A DNA stretch of 64,000 nucleotides, from positions 2,501 through 66,500 of the forward strand of contig ADNK01000431.1 in the NCBI GenBank assembly GCA_000320545.1, written 5' to 3'. Positions 11,229 through 25,011 of the stretch are shown piece by piece (position 1 is the stretch's first letter; every line of letters begins with the position of its first letter). The position numbers and the translations under genes were made by a program. Under the pieces are notes generated by a model. The model saw nothing but the letters and a program-made list of their open reading frames with translations. It ran no database searches and was not told the DNA's origin. Origin of the DNA: Bigelowiella natans CCMP2755 (taxonomy: Eukaryota > Cercozoa > Chlorarachniophyceae).

Positions 11229-12460
11229 TGGCGTCCGGCTGGCTTCGCTCCAAGGGAGCCAACGAACGGCGCTTTGGGCTGGTGCTTGGCCTTGCCATAG
11301 CATTATCTGTCATGGCGATTGTTGCTATTCAAATTCAAATACATCAAGGACGGCTAGGTGATATTGTTATCCGAATCCTTTCTCTTTAATATTCATCAAC
11401 ACGATATGGCATTCGCTTGTCACGTTTTCCATGCGCATTGTTTGTGTGATTTGCGATCGCCATCACCCCAATCCATCTATTCAATGTTGTCACTAGTCTC
11501 TTATAACATTGGTCTTTACCGGTGTTTGTCATATTCATGACAACGATGGCTCGGAATTTCTCCATAGCTTCCGAAAAAAACAAACAGGCGTTCTCCGATT
11601 GAATGAATCTTAATTTCATCCCATTCAGGACCCAGTCGCATTGCAGCAACAATCATCCCCAAGGGATCTCAAGTCGTAGTTTCAAGCAGGCCATACCGCG
11701 GAGTCTCCTCCTCCTCCTCTCGAAGATGTAAAAACATGAACCCATCGCAACAAATAGACGGTGATGCACTAGGCAGGACTTACATAGCCGCTGCGAGTGG
11801 GATAGTCGCTGCGAATGGAATGGAGGAATCAGGTTGATGTTGAACGAGTGTGTAGCGACCGAGGAATCTATATCACCTGAACGAAAGTACCAAATAAGGC
11901 TCGATACATTGGAGAAAGAACCCGTATTTTTCATGTGCGCACGTAAATATCCTATCGAATGCTGAATGCAAACCGCACGCATAACTTTCAGGTGTGCAAT
12001 CGCGCTTGGAGGCGATGGAGAAAAAAATCGCACAATTAGAGAGCGAAAACTATGAGCTTAGAGCTCAGTTATCGGCGACTGCTCCCACGAATAGCGACCA
12101 TGATCAGCACCAGAGGATGGATCCATTACATTCAACGCGCCATCCTCCTGTGCAGGTAAATAAGCCACTTACAGGGTCTCTGATAGATCTCGCACGTTAT
12201 TTACTCTTATTGAAATCACAACATGATAATGTCCAACATTGACAGCATCACCATCATCATCATCATCAACAACAACAACTCTTCCGTCCTCTTCCGTCTC
12301 CCACTTCTTCTTTATTGCTATTCCTCCTTATCCCTCGTCGCTCCAATACCCTACAGACGCCTGACGAGCATCTTGAGGATTCGAGCGAGAGCGTCAATCA
12401 AGTTGTGTACGATGAACAACGAGCCTTTGCCGCGGCTGCGACTGAGGTCACTAACAATTT

Positions 12461-12498
<38 letters not shown>

Positions 12499-13271
12499 GG
12501 TTGATTACCACCACCTATAACGGCCAGAAGAAGCACAACAGCATAACACACCACACAGATCAATACAGCAGATAATGTCAATCTAGGACGATGCAGAGCC
12601 AAAAATCCTCCTCCTCCTCGTACCAACACTTTCTTGCAATAATTCCTCTCATAATACAGATTCAACAGGCGGCAGCTTCTTCCACACCATCCACCCCCCC
12701 CCCTCCTCCTCCCTCTCCTCCCCAGCAGCAGCAGCAGCAGCAGGTCTTACGCGCCCCTCCATCACCTTCTTCAATGTCTTCTTCAGCATCGTCGAGGCGC
12801 CGCAACGTGAGGAGAGAGATGAAGCCTAAAGAAAGCACACACTCGTCGTCATCGTCGTCGTCGTCGTCGTCGTCATCTTCAGATAGGGTGGTGGCATGGG
12901 GACAGCTTACTGCTGAGAAAGAACGCCTGCAAGAAGAGGAAAAACGAAGAAAGGTAGTAGCTCCTTTCCCCTCCCCCCTCCCCCCTCCCCCCTCCCCCTT
13001 CTCCTACCCCCATATTCACTCCTCCAAGCGCGAAAATATTAGTCGTAAGACCCTAGTAGATGCAAGATAAGCGTAACAAGGAGTAGGAGGAAAAGGGTTA
13101 TATCAGGAAGAATTGATGTCGGAAGTGGTCGAAAGCATCATGTGAATTAGGAGTCACCCCCTTCCCCCCCCCCCCCAGGCTGTTGAAGAAAGATCGAAAG
13201 AGCTGATCCGAATGCAGAAGAACCGGGAGAGGCTCATGCGAAACATGCCCGTCAAACCGCCGGTACATATA

Positions 13272-13318
<47 letters not shown>

Positions 13319-14427
13319 CATATATCGCAACAAAAGAGACTGACGGACTCACATGATAAGACCGATTCCATTACATTTTTGATCGTCGATATTGAGCGCT
13401 GGAGATCCCCCGTCGTCCCGCAAACATTGCGCTCTCCGCAATTTTGTGTTGACGTTTATGCGCCGTCGCATGCATGCATGTACTTTCAACCTGTCATCAC
13501 CATCATTATCATTAATCACCATCACCATCATCATCATCATCATCATCATCGTCGTCGTCGTCGTCGTCGTTTTCGTGTTGGTAAGAATACCACTTGTACG
13601 CACTCATATACTCACACATCAGCGTCACGAAACAGTGGCTGCTGCTTTAAACGGAGTGTCTTCTTCTTCATCGGCACCCTCCCCAGTTTCAGCCCCCCCC
13701 CCTGCCGGAGAGGTGGCAAAGATTGTCGGGGGGCTTCGGCCTTTCAAGCCAGCTGAAACCGCGGCCGAGAAAGCACCTACGTCAGGGTGAAGAAAGACGA
13801 TGAAAAGGATGATGATGATGATGACGATGACGATGGGAGATGTGTACTGATTGGTGTTTCTTTTCCTCCTCCTGCTCCTCCTGCTCGCCTTCTCTGTGCT
13901 TCTTTATATGTTTGGCACCACAAAATAATAAAACAGATATATTGGAGACATTCATAGCCCCACTCTGCGTTGGGAGCAAAATGACGAGTAATAATATTTA
14001 TACATGTGTATATATATAGGAAGATGATGATGATGATAATGATGATGATGCGTATCACTATCGCTGTTTTCTCTGAGACTTCACACAAATTATACAGAGT
14101 CCAGTATTGTGTAAAGGGGTAGTAGTAGTAGTAGTAGTAGTAGTAGTTGGCTATTCTCAAAAATGATGAACGACGTTGCCCCCACCCCCCCCCTCCCAGT
14201 CTTTCTGCATGTGTGTTTCTATCTCCCTCATCAATCATGCACTACTATAACTATTTACTATTACTGCTACTGCTACTGCTACTGCTACTGCTACTCTGTT
14301 GTGCTTAGAAACCTCGATGTGACAGTATATCTACCCGTTACGACGTGGATCAGGCAAAAAGACCAGTTGGTGAGTACCACTTCTACTACTTCTACTACTT
14401 CTACTACATCTACTACTAGCAATTCCA

Positions 14428-14462
<35 letters not shown>

Positions 14463-15285
14463 CACATTGCACGATGTGGTAACAAAGTGCTGTTTTATTA
14501 TTAATGATGATGATGATGATGATGATGTGCAGAACTGCGATTTCAGCGAAGACGGGTTCATTCTATACAAAGGGTACGTAATCGTTGAGGAGCAGGAGGG
14601 GGGGAGTGAAGATAATGCGCGAATGTTTAATATGCATGCGTCGGTGTTATTCTGGTGTGTGTGAATAAAGCACGGACGGTGCTGGTATCATTTCGTGTTA
14701 GAGTGACAACGATGGTGATGGTGGTGATAATGAGAGTCCTTTTCGTATGCATTTGTCGCTGTGTGTGCGTGTGGACGCACGTTGCATTCTCTTCCGACGA
14801 ATCATCTTGTTCCCAGGGCGCAGATAACCGAGAACATCCTGCACAAGGTCAATGTCGGCGGCAAAATTCTCCCCCGACATTGGTAATGACTGCCATCGTC
14901 ATCGTTGTCAGTCCCATCCTCATTTTTGTCTTCAGAATGCATGCATGCGTGATGATGATGATGGCGATGATGATGATGATGATGATTCATGGCAAAGTCG
15001 CCGTCGTGGATTTGCGTTCATGAGCATCTATCTACAAATTACAGTCACCGGCGAAGTGTATATCAAATAACAGTGTTTTCATCGTCATGTTTAAATCCTC
15101 CTCCTCATCGTCATCATCTTGACTTCGTCGTTGTTGCTCCTGTCTATATCTCTATCAGCGGGTGGGAATGGTACTACAATAACCCGTATCAAGTCAAGAT
15201 CAACATGTACAAAGCAAAGGACTCCCGCGAGTTGTGGAACTCTCCAATATTAACCCCTCCGGGTGAAGAAGAAGGCAGGAGATAA
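11229..15285 (+). CDS. Signal-anchored protein with coiled coil and novel C-terminal domain
   Basis: Ten exons join in consistent phase (11229-11357, 11992-12155, 12357-12446, 12669-12953, 13179-13262, 13623-13786, about 14308-14370, 14532-14573, 14818-14880, 15160-15285). The N terminus has a basic head and one membrane helix (GLVLGLAIALSVMAIVAIQI), as in type II membrane proteins. It is followed by a coiled coil (EAMEKKIAQLESENYELRAQ), a Pro/Gln/Ser-rich linker with poly-Gln and poly-Ser, and a charged helix (EERSKELIRMQKNRERLM). The C-terminal ~100 residues look folded, with motifs CDFSEDGFILYKG, HKVNVGGKILPRH and WEWYYNNPYQVKINMY. I do not recognise that domain. A luminal enzyme such as a glycosyltransferase would suit the topology, but no motif proves it. 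It is head-to-head with the dehydrogenase. Confidence 0.7.
12463..12497. repeat. (CT)n microsatellite
   Basis: A CT run shortly after the donor of the third exon of the signal-anchored protein gene. A C-rich array of CCCCCCT units follows at about 12966-12998 in the next intron. Confidence 0.92.
13275..13313. repeat. (AT)n microsatellite
   Basis: A long AT run just after a splice donor in the signal-anchored protein gene. An ATC/GTC triplet run follows at about 13520-13570. Confidence 0.95.
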
Positions 15286-16066
15286 TAATATACAACGGGA
15301 TCCAAACTAAATTCTCCCCTGCAGCCAACATCGTGCGTCGCATTAGTGCTTGTGCTGATTGGAGAGGCCTGGAAGGAGGTTGGCAGTCACAATATATAAC
15401 GAGAAGCATCCAACCTGCCGCAAGAGAGGATGGCGTTGCTGGTAGCGTAATGACGACTACATTTGCACAAAATAGAGCTTGCAACGAACGAATTTCTTCA
15501 AATGCAATGACCTCATCATGTAAAAAATTCAACGATTGAAGTCCTACAGAAAATATAAGCGAATGCAACCATTCGGGATGTTGTGCTAGTGTGTGAAAAC
15601 GTATGTGAGAATACATGCACGTCTAGCTCCAAATCCCAATGAAGCTAGAGTTAGCGCTTGCAGCTGTAGAACAGACACTGCAGCTATAGGCCATGCGATA
15701 CATGCACGACTGTGTGGGTTGCATACTTTCGAATCTTTCAGCCGGATGGCTTTCATTTTGAGCGATCAACTGCGCTGCTGTGCGCTATGCGTATGAATGC
15801 TTTTTGAGGAGAACTAGAGTACATGCATGCCTAGCTAGCTGCTAGCTTATTTGACCATCATTAACATCTATCGATCATCGATTCCCGCTACGTACGTAGC
15901 GATGTACAGTGTATATCGTCTGCAAACTTGTCTAGTAATAGTATATATTATGATTAGAAACTGTACGGCATGCTGTCCTTCTCTATTTCGACCACACGCT
16001 CAACGAATGCTAGCAGAAACCACGATGAAAAAGGCAAGGCGCAATAAGATTTCATTGCGTTATTCA
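15286..16066. other. Convergent 3' spacer with GCTAGC/GCATGC words
   Basis: Tail-to-tail spacer between the signal-anchored protein and the SnoaL-like gene. From about 15590 to 15960 it is microsatellite-free and includes a GCATGC word and the cluster CTAGCTAGCTGCTAGC (15832-15847). No gene is visible. Confidence 0.6.
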
Positions 16067-16414
16067 TTAATGCCGCTTTGCCGATGAGCACTCTGAGCCG
16101 CCAACAACACCCTCCCATAGCTTTCCTATTTGCGGCACGCGCCTGTAAAACGCCTCCCATTCTGGAGATGGCTTCCAGGGCCGCCCCTCCGGAAAGGGCA
16201 GAGTCTTCCCTACAGCGTGAAGCACTCCGAATAATCCTCCGAGACCTTCGCGTCGATGGCAAATAATCCATAAAACGCAACAACCAGCACACAGCGTGTC
16301 ATTTTGAAGAACGATCCCGTCTCCATCAAAGGTGCAGCAATGAGTCGGATGTAAATAATACAAGCGATGTATACGACAATAGCGTTTGTTTAGAATTGCA
16401 GTATGTGAACATGT

Positions 16415-16460
<46 letters not shown>

Positions 16461-16759
16461 CATATACAATATATTATATAATACTCCGCACCTCCTGAGT
16501 TTCCGGCCGTTCGATCGACAGAATAGCCTCCAGTCATCGCATAGCACTTCCCTTTGCGATCGAAGCGGAAGCTCAGCACCTGCGGCGTCGTGGTGACCAC
16601 CTTGCCAGTTGGGGGGAGCTTCATTCCTCCGAAGTTGAGAGTTCCAGAATGGACGAGCCTTGCTCGGGACATGAACCTGTGCAGCAGGAAGAAGAAGAAG
16701 AAGAAGAAGAAGAAGAAGAAGAAGAAAGGAAGAGAGAGAGAGAGAGTATGTGAGAGAGC

Positions 16760-16798
<39 letters not shown>

Positions 16799-17132
16799 TA
16801 CCCCCGCTGTCACTTACAACTGGGGCGATGATGACTAAGTTGTGCTATCTATTCTTTTGTTTTCTCTACAGTTTTAGAGTGATGGTGCCAATAATACAAC
16901 CACCGATCAATGCAGTTTTTGAGTGATGGTGCCAATAATACAACCACCGATCAATTTACATCATAGCAAGTAGGTAGTAAGTACCACACGCGATTCGGCT
17001 CTAATGGGTCGCATTGGAACCCAAAGAAATTTGCTGATGTGAGGAAGGGGAGGAGGAAGAGGAAGCAAATAAGTATATTTACAATAATATCGCTAAATTT
17101 CCTCCCTTCAATCATCGTTTATATTATCATCC

Positions 17133-17164
<32 letters not shown>

Positions 17165-17289
17165 TCTTCATGGCGTTTATCTTCTTCTTTCTTAACCAGG
17201 AGGATTGAAATATAAATGGTGTTTCTTCCAAAAGGAGCACAGGGAGAGAGGACGAAGAGGGGGGAGAGGACGAGAGACTAAGAGAGTGT

Positions 17290-17332
<43 letters not shown>

Positions 17333-18389
17333 TGTAACTTGTGTGGGAGGGGAGAGTACATTGAGAATCCGGAAAGGCGTCCGCCACCTTAAAGGACGAG
17401 AATGCCTTCACAAACTCTGCCTTGTCCAGTGGTCCAACCACAGGAAAGATGAACCTGAATGATGATGATGATGAGGAGGAAATTGGTAAATTTAATAAGA
17501 ATGCATGGAGTCAGCTGGTGAGAAAAACGAAGGATGCAAGGAGGAGGAACACGTAGCATTAAACGTACGAACTCTCTTCAATTCATTTTCGGTGAAATTC
17601 CTCTGTGGGGTGATGCCAGAGTATACAAAATAAATACACAGTACGCCGATCTCGAGATTGAATTGAAGAATTCTGGCAATAGTCGATGTTGTTTCTGAAT
17701 AGGTGGCTCCATAGTTGCCGGTGTGGTGTTTCTGTCTATTTTGTTCAAAAGTTTTTGTTTGGAATATCTGTGCACTCTACTGGAAATCTTCTGCGAGAAG
17801 CTCAGTCTTCGTACAGCCGAACTCCGTGGCGCACAGTTCTTTAGCCTTCGTGACCAGCTCATCGGGTTTCAGTGGGAATCTGTGTTGTAGTTGCGGTAAT
17901 GTTTGAACAACTTGTTCGATGATGATGATGATGCACACTCAGCTTCAAAATGCAGCATTTTACTACTTGGATTTTGCCAGACTGGTCTTCTCATCGATGA
18001 ACATGCACATCAGTCTCTTGCCATCATCCGTCTCCCCCTTCATCAGCGCCTTCGATGGCGCACAGTATTCTGGAGTGTTTTCCTCCCGAGGCGAATGAGG
18101 AACGAGGAGGTCGCGGTAGACAGACGCGCCTATTTACCCAATACGGCATGATAATAAAAAATCGATTTGATGACGATGTGTGTGTAAGAAATTGCCTCCT
18201 CCCATCCCTTTCCTTCCCTCTTCTTCTTCTTCTTCTTGTTCTACCAAAGTAAGAGAGCACGGCAAGCGTTGAGTCGAGTGTCCATTGTATGATGGAGATT
18301 AAAATTCCTGCAACTATGCACGCCGCGATAGCAAAGCTATGCAAGGAGGCCTGGTACAAGAACCCGGGGATTCTTAGAAAGTTGACCAT
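16067..18389 (-). CDS. NTF2/SnoaL-like domain protein with N-terminal anchor
   Basis: About seven exons join in phase. The first (from 18389) gives MVNFLRIPGFLYQ and a hydrophobic segment (SFAIAACIVAGILISIIQ), probably a signal peptide or anchor. Then follow EYCAPSKALMKG with MCMFIDEKT (18078-17967), FPLKPDELVTKAKELCATEF and LLAEDFQ (17893-17789), FIFPVVGPLDKAEFVKAF with SFKVADAFPD (17456-17365), NFFGFQCDPLEPNRVW (about 17029-16980), then FMSRARLVHSGTLNFGG and YAMTGGYSVDRTAGNSGG (about 16678-16490), and FGVLHAVGKTLPFPEGRPW to the stop at 16067. The pattern FPVVGPL, FKV..AFPD, PNRVWF and GGLFGVLHAVGKPLPF-like ending fits a small NTF2/SnoaL-like family I associate with algae and other protists. 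Substrate unknown. An intron holds a 44-bp tandem duplication. Confidence 0.75.
16421..16795. repeat. (AT)n, (AAG)n and (GA)n tracts
   Basis: An AT run at 16421-16455, an AAG-triplet run at 16688-16727 and an interrupted GA tract at 16730-16795 lie in introns of the SnoaL-like gene. Confidence 0.9.
16877..16955. repeat. 44-bp tandem duplication
   Basis: GAGTGATGGTGCCAATAATA begins at 16877 and again at 16921, giving a period of 44 bp and nearly two full identical copies within an intron of the SnoaL-like gene. Confidence 0.9.
17295..17329. repeat. (GA)n microsatellite
   Basis: A GA tract of about 17 units, followed by a TCA-triplet run upstream at 17129-17164; both are intronic in the SnoaL-like gene. 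Confidence 0.9.
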
Positions 18390-19410
18390 GGGGAGGTCGG
18401 CTCTCGAAGCTCGTGAGTTGGCGACGTCGATTTGGGTTCTCGCAAAGTGTGGCTATGAGCTCGCCGCAGTTTCGGAAGGACAAATTGGTTGTCGCAGGGA
18501 TCAGATCTATTGCATTTGTATCCTATGTCAATCCCATCAAAAAGAAAAACGCCATTGGAAAATCACGGGATTTGCTCCGCTGCGACAACGATATCGTAAG
18601 ATTGTTGCTAGATACCTTGGATCAATACGAGGGTGGTTGTCACAACGTCGCTTGATGCGCAAAATCTTGTGCAGCCTGAATGGAGCAACACAGAGCTCCC
18701 AATTTTTGGGATAGGATTGCGAGCATCCAATCAATATTTTTAATGCGACATGAAAATATGGATGTCGTTGTGCCCTTATTCAAGGCCTGGTCACTACCAG
18801 ATTTCTCCATACAGTGGCATTTTTTCAGGCTTTTGTGAGCGCGAGCCACAGTCTCGACTTCGAAAATTTCTTATACTTTTTCACCATACGTCAATTCACA
18901 ACCCATATTTTAAAGGAAAATAACACGGCGTTTAACAATCCAAACAGTGAGCTTTCCGCGAACAACTTCTGAGACGAGGATTTGGCGAAAAAAATGGCTG
19001 ACGGTGGCTACGGACAGGTGTGTTTTTGTTCGCGAAAGGGGTGCAAAGATGAAAAAAAAATCCAGCGACTCTGGAACTATAAGTAAATATAAGCGATGGA
19101 ATTGTGTAGTTGCTGTTATTGCTGAGCCCCGTGCGGAATAATCGTCATTGTTGGTTGTTGACACGTTAACACGTGTCTCACAAATCACACTACGGCAGAA
19201 TTCTTCCAAACGAAATTTTCAGACAAATATTTTTTAAAATTCTTGGCGATTCTTTTCCATTCGTTTTGTTAATGCTGTTTGCACAGAACACCCTAAATCT
19301 GCATCACAATTTGTCTTGTAGTCTGCGTGTGCCATGCAAATGTACCATCGCACATGCTAATCCAGATTCCTCTTTCCATTTCCTCCTCTTGGGTGATGAT
19401 GCCGTAGGCA
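18390..19410. promoter_or_regulatory. Head-to-head spacer with two TGCGACA motifs
   Basis: The spacer lies between the divergent SnoaL-like and CASTOR/POLLUX genes. It has TGTCGCA at 18490-18496 (reverse strand CCCTGCGACAACC) and TGCGACA at 18591-18597 (GCTGCGACAACG). An open plus-strand frame at 18289-18714 crosses it but is antisense to the first SnoaL exon and lacks recognisable content. Confidence 0.5.
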
Positions 19411-20164
19411 ATGATGGGTGCCGTCGCCTTCGTCACAAGAAGACTACTTAGTGTCGATGAAGGAGAGAGCGTTTGCGGCAACGAAGTAGGAGGCGACACG
19501 TGTGATGTTGATGCTGCCGGCGACGAGGAGGGAGGTTTGCTGTCCACGACTATATTCTGGATTTTCTTGGGCGGCTGTGCCTACATGGCTTGGAGCATAT
19601 TCGCTGAGGTCTGCTCGCGTGTGCGCCATCCCATCCCGGGGTTTCCCTAAATTTTAAAATAACATAAACCTAGGTGTGGAAGGTACGTGCGAGGATGGGG
19701 CTCCTGACGAAGAAAGTCTCGTTGATGGAGATTCTAGGCTACCGAGCCGATCTTTACTTCTCGTCTGATCCTCTGTCGAAGCCCATTGCGCTCCTCTGCA
19801 TGACTCAGGTGCTGATACTCTTCGGAGGGATGCTTCTCTACGCTGTTTCGCCGGACGGCACGCTCCCCGGCAAGATATGGCAAGCTTGGGTCTTTGTTGC
19901 TGATTCTGCCGCGCATGCGGATTATGGGACTTCCACGGAGCGACTCGTTTCGTTCGTGCTCACGATTTGTGGAATGCTGGTCGTGTTAACAGCAGTTGTA
20001 GTAGCTGTTGTATGTAGTTGTAGTTGTAGTTGTCGTTGTTGATATAGTAGCAGAGAAAGGAATAGGAATATAGTAGATTGTGTGTATGTGTGTGTTTGTG
20101 TGTGTGTGTGTGTTATTATTTCTGCAGAGATGCACACAGGGATATGTATCACACGTAAACGTTA

Positions 20165-20206
<42 letters not shown>

Positions 20207-21035
20207 ACATATGTGGATATGTGTGTGTTGTGTGTTAGCGCGTGCTGTTGAATGTGTAAGTAAGTGCTGTTGAATGTGTAAGTAAGTGCTGTTGAATGTG
20301 TAAGTAAGTGCTGTGGAATGATGATAATGGTAGCCTAACGAACCACATGGGGAGTGAACGTATTTGTCGGGTTCTCCTTCATCATTTTCCCTCATCCTCC
20401 TCCTCCTCCTTCGCCGCCACCTTTCCTCCTTCTAAACACTTCTTCTGCCATGCTACTCCTACTACTTTTACACTGCTACTACTCCTTGTAGGTGTTTGGA
20501 TTCCTAGTGGGGATTGTGACCGATACGATAAGCGAGAAAGTTGATCAGCTGAAAAAGGGTTGCAATTCCTGCAAATCTATAAAAAAGGAAAATGAAGAAG
20601 AGGAGAAACACCCATCATTTCCCCTTCCTAGCTACCTACTGAACCACCGCATTTTGCAGTACGACAAAAAATAATAGCAGCAATAACCTAATAGCCCCTT
20701 TAATGCGTATTTGCGGGTTCGTTGATTCGGTCGTATGCTTGTGCAGGAAAGAGTGCGGTGCTAGAGTCGGGGCACACGCTGATACTCAACTGGAGCAACA
20801 AGGTAGTAGCCTGCTACTACTACTACTTCCTATACACTAGAACAACTAGTGAGCTCCATTGCCATCCTCCTCCTCCTCCTCATCATCATCATCGACGTCA
20901 TCATGATGCAGGTCATCCCGGTTATCGACGAGATCTGCCAGGCAAATGAGAGCGAGGGGGGCGGCACGGTATGCCTTTCGCGTCGAGCGATGATGACTTC
21001 TTGCCACAACAAACAAATAACAACCATTGCTATTC

Positions 21036-21069
<34 letters not shown>

Positions 21070-21612
21070 CGCTGTTACTACTGCGACGACGACGACGGCG
21101 ATGATGAAGAAGAGCACACCAATCATAATAAGAGACTTCTATATATCATGTTAAGATATACATCGCATGCAGGTGGTAGTGCTCGCCGAGCGTGATAAGG
21201 AGGAGATGGAACAGGAGATCTTAGAGTCGCTAACAGACCTGCGGAGCACGAAGGTCGTCGTGCGCTCCGGTAGCCCCATCCTCGCCTTCGACTTGAAGAA
21301 GGTAGCTGTTTCCTCTGCACGCGCTATCATCGTCATGTCGCAAGATAACCTGGAACCGGATGAATCGGATGCCATGGCTCTCCGCGTGACCCTCTCTCTG
21401 ACGAGTCTCGAGAAGCTCGAGGGGCATATAACCGTGGAGCTGAGCGACGTGGACAATCGCCACCTCATTGAGCTCGTCGGCCGCCAAAAGTAGTACTCGT
21501 CGTGGATGTCGTTGTAGTTGTTGTTGTTGTTGTCGTCGTCGTTTCTGCCTCCCACCGGTTCTCCGCTGCTGCGCGCGCGTAAGCGTGCGTGTGCGTCTTG
21601 CGGATCACTGTT

Positions 21613-21668
<56 letters not shown>

Positions 21669-21821
21669 CCCTTCGTCGGTTGATTTGTTGGCGGCGTTTG
21701 GAGTGAGTGAGTGAGTGAGTGAGTGAGTGAATGATGCGTGAAAATTAGGGTGGAGACAATCGTGTCGCACGATCTAATCGGAAGGATTATGATTCAGTGC
21801 GCGCGGCAGGTAGTGGATGTG

Positions 21822-21856
<35 letters not shown>

Positions 21857-21897
21857 AGTGGTAGTAGTTGTTGTCGTCATCGTCCTAGCGCATATTC

Positions 21898-21936
<39 letters not shown>

Positions 21937-22309
21937 CTCAAGATTTCATACATTGTACCACACATTCACGTAGACAACACGATTCTACACGTAATTTGTG
22001 TATTATCTCCATATTCTTGTCACATAACGATGCACACGAATGATATCTTCGCAGCCCGGCCTCGCGCGCGTTTTGGACTCCTTGCTCGGTTTCGAGGTGA
22101 TACTTCAGAGAAGCGGCACCGCTCGCGATCATTCCTACACAACAAAATATAAACATCCTGATAGAGTATCATCAACAACATATTCTCGCTTCTCATCGCT
22201 ATGTTATCTTGGAGCTGGGTTTCCGACTTCAGAAGAAAACCCCATGTTTTCTGTCCAGCAAATTTTGTGAATTTTGTGTATTTTGTTACATCGTCGAGTT
22301 GTTTGCTTG

Positions 22310-22346
<37 letters not shown>

Positions 22347-22837
22347 TATCATCACCATAATCGTCCAACATCGTGCAGGGCCATGAATTTTACTTCTCCA
22401 AGCACCCGGAACTTGACGGTAGTATGTACATCAAGCTAACAACATGATGATATCTTTCAGCATCGACCAACAGCAACAGTAGCGTGTGTGTATGTGGTCA
22501 CTGCAGATTGATGCATATATTTAGGAAGTTTTGGCGGTTTTGAGTAATAGTGATTGACAACGGGGAAATTTTCGGAAATGTTGCTGTTGTTGTTTCAGTC
22601 TATTGTTGTTGTTTTAGTCTATTGTTATTGTTTTAGTCGTTGTTGCTAGTGTAGGAAACGACGGACCTCACCCCCCTCTTATTTCAATCATCATCGTGTT
22701 TTAGGAAAGAACTTCGCAGAGGCATCGTTCATGTTCCCGGATGCAGTGCTGCTGGGGATAAAGCCAAAAGACTGCGAAAGAGTGAGACTTTAGCCTATAT
22801 AATATACAACATTTGTCTCCTTTTATAGCATCACTAC

Positions 22838-22869
<32 letters not shown>

Positions 22870-23826
22870 GTCACGCAGCCACTCAGCACGCAATCAAAAT
22901 CAATATTGTTTGGTTCTGATGCCCCTCGATTATAACGGTTGGGTGACCATCAACCCCGAGGGAGCCCGGATATTCCACCCCGGGGAGGAGGTCGGGAACG
23001 GAGGATATGATGATGACGATGATGATGATAATGAGCCAATAGGGGGGGGGGGGAGGAGGTGGTGGTGGAGGAGGAGGAGGAGGAAGTCGAAGAATATAAC
23101 ATTAGAAGAATAAGCAAAAAATAAGCTCGCGCGTCGTCTATCAATTCTCAATTCTCCCTTTTCCTCTTCCTTCAGGTGCTGGTCCTTGCAGAAGATGACG
23201 ACACGTATGAGGTGAAACAGGAGCCATCGAGTTTGGAGCTCAAGGTAAATCTCTTAAATGCCACTTCCGTTTTCGCTGCTCAGTTACGTAGCGCTACTAT
23301 TTTCCATCGTCATCATCGTCATTTGTTCCAATCATTATCATTATGTCTTCATTTATTTCATGAATATTCAATTCTAATTTGTCATCAATCGTCGTCGTTA
23401 CATCAGCAATGGACAGGCTCGCAAAAAGACATGCCATCCATCAAAACCCAAGACCAAAAGCCTGAGCGAGTGCGTTTCTGACTATGAATCTACTACTACT
23501 ACTACTACCACTACTACTATTACTACTATGAATTCATAAATACCTTCAATAGCCACATCTACAATCGTCCATTTTGTTTTCAAATCTTCCAGCGGTTATT
23601 ATGCTAGTTTTTCAGCAGCAGCAGCAGGAGGAGGAGGAGCAGCCACGACCGATGGCGACTCGATATTATTCATTTACCCATTTGTTTCGTTTGTTTTGTT
23701 TGCGTTAAGGTGCTGTTCATTGGGTGGAGGCGTGATCTGGACGATATGATCGTGCAATTAGATGAGTATGTGGCGATGATGATGACGATGACGACGATGA
23801 TGATGATGCTGAAGATAACGATATTC

Positions 23827-23862
<36 letters not shown>

Positions 23863-24786
23863 GTGTGTGTGTGTGTGTATAATATGCTACTTCGCTACTA
23901 CAACCCCACTATACCTATTACCGTTGTACCGTCTTCTTCAAAGTACAAACGGCAAGAATGTTGGGGAAGATTTTGAAATTACGAGTCTATCGAAAAATGT
24001 TATATCTTGTCTGTTATTAATGTATTATTGCTGAATCCCCCCCCCCCCCCTCTTACGTCCTCACTTGATGTGCAGATACGTATCGAAGGGGTCGGAGTTG
24101 GTTCTTTTCTCGCAACAAGACATCAAGGAGAGGAGGAAATCGATGCAAGATGGGGTCGGTGTACCAAGACAACGGATGATGATATACAAGAAGAAGAAGA
24201 AGAAGAAGAAGAAGAAGAAGAAGAAAGGAGAGACGAATCATGATTTGAAACTGCTACCCGCTTTGATGCAACGGCAAAGTGAGCTACCATGTGTCATCGT
24301 CACCATGCACACACACACACACACACACACAAACTATTACTGCTACAACAACAACAACTACTACTACTACTACTACTGCTGCTACTACTACTACTCGGAC
24401 TATAATCAGGGACTGAAAGTAGAAGAAGATCTGCAAAACATAAAGCTAAGACATGCCTTTGGAAACTCTATCTCGAGAAGGTCGGTCCTCGTCGTGGTTG
24501 CTCATCATGATAACGTCACCGATCAGCAGCATCAACAGTAGCAGCACATAGTACTACATGATATACCCATTACTGAGGCCCACCCTTTCATTGATGATCA
24601 GGCACTTGCAGCGACTGAATTTGAGCAATTTCGACTCGGTATGATATATTTCAAAGTATGCAGGGAACATCATCAGCATGAACAGTCGTGGACATGGTGC
24701 TTCGCTTTGTGGCCGTCCCGATCTTTCCTTAAAATAATATTTTTGTATGTTTGCTTACGTTCGCACGTTTGCAGTAAATATTATTA

Positions 24787-24821
<35 letters not shown>

Positions 24822-24852
24822 GTGTTTTATGCGTGTGCGTCTGCGTGTGCGT

Positions 24853-24888
<36 letters not shown>

Positions 24889-24943
24889 TTGTTCTTTAGG
24901 TACTGATTCTTGCGGATGAACAGCTCGAGCTGGTAATGTATAC

Positions 24944-25011
<68 letters not shown>

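Noticed and set aside
16067-16292. Separate small gene upstream of the SnoaL-like stop
   Set aside because: The segment FGVLHAVGKTLPFPEGRPW is the normal C-terminal part of the same SnoaL-like protein.
18289-18714. Plus-strand 141-codon open frame
   Set aside because: It is antisense to the first SnoaL-like exon and runs through a divergent promoter; no domain is recognised.
20242-20320. CRISPR array
   Set aside because: Units are directly tandem with no spacers, in a eukaryotic intron.
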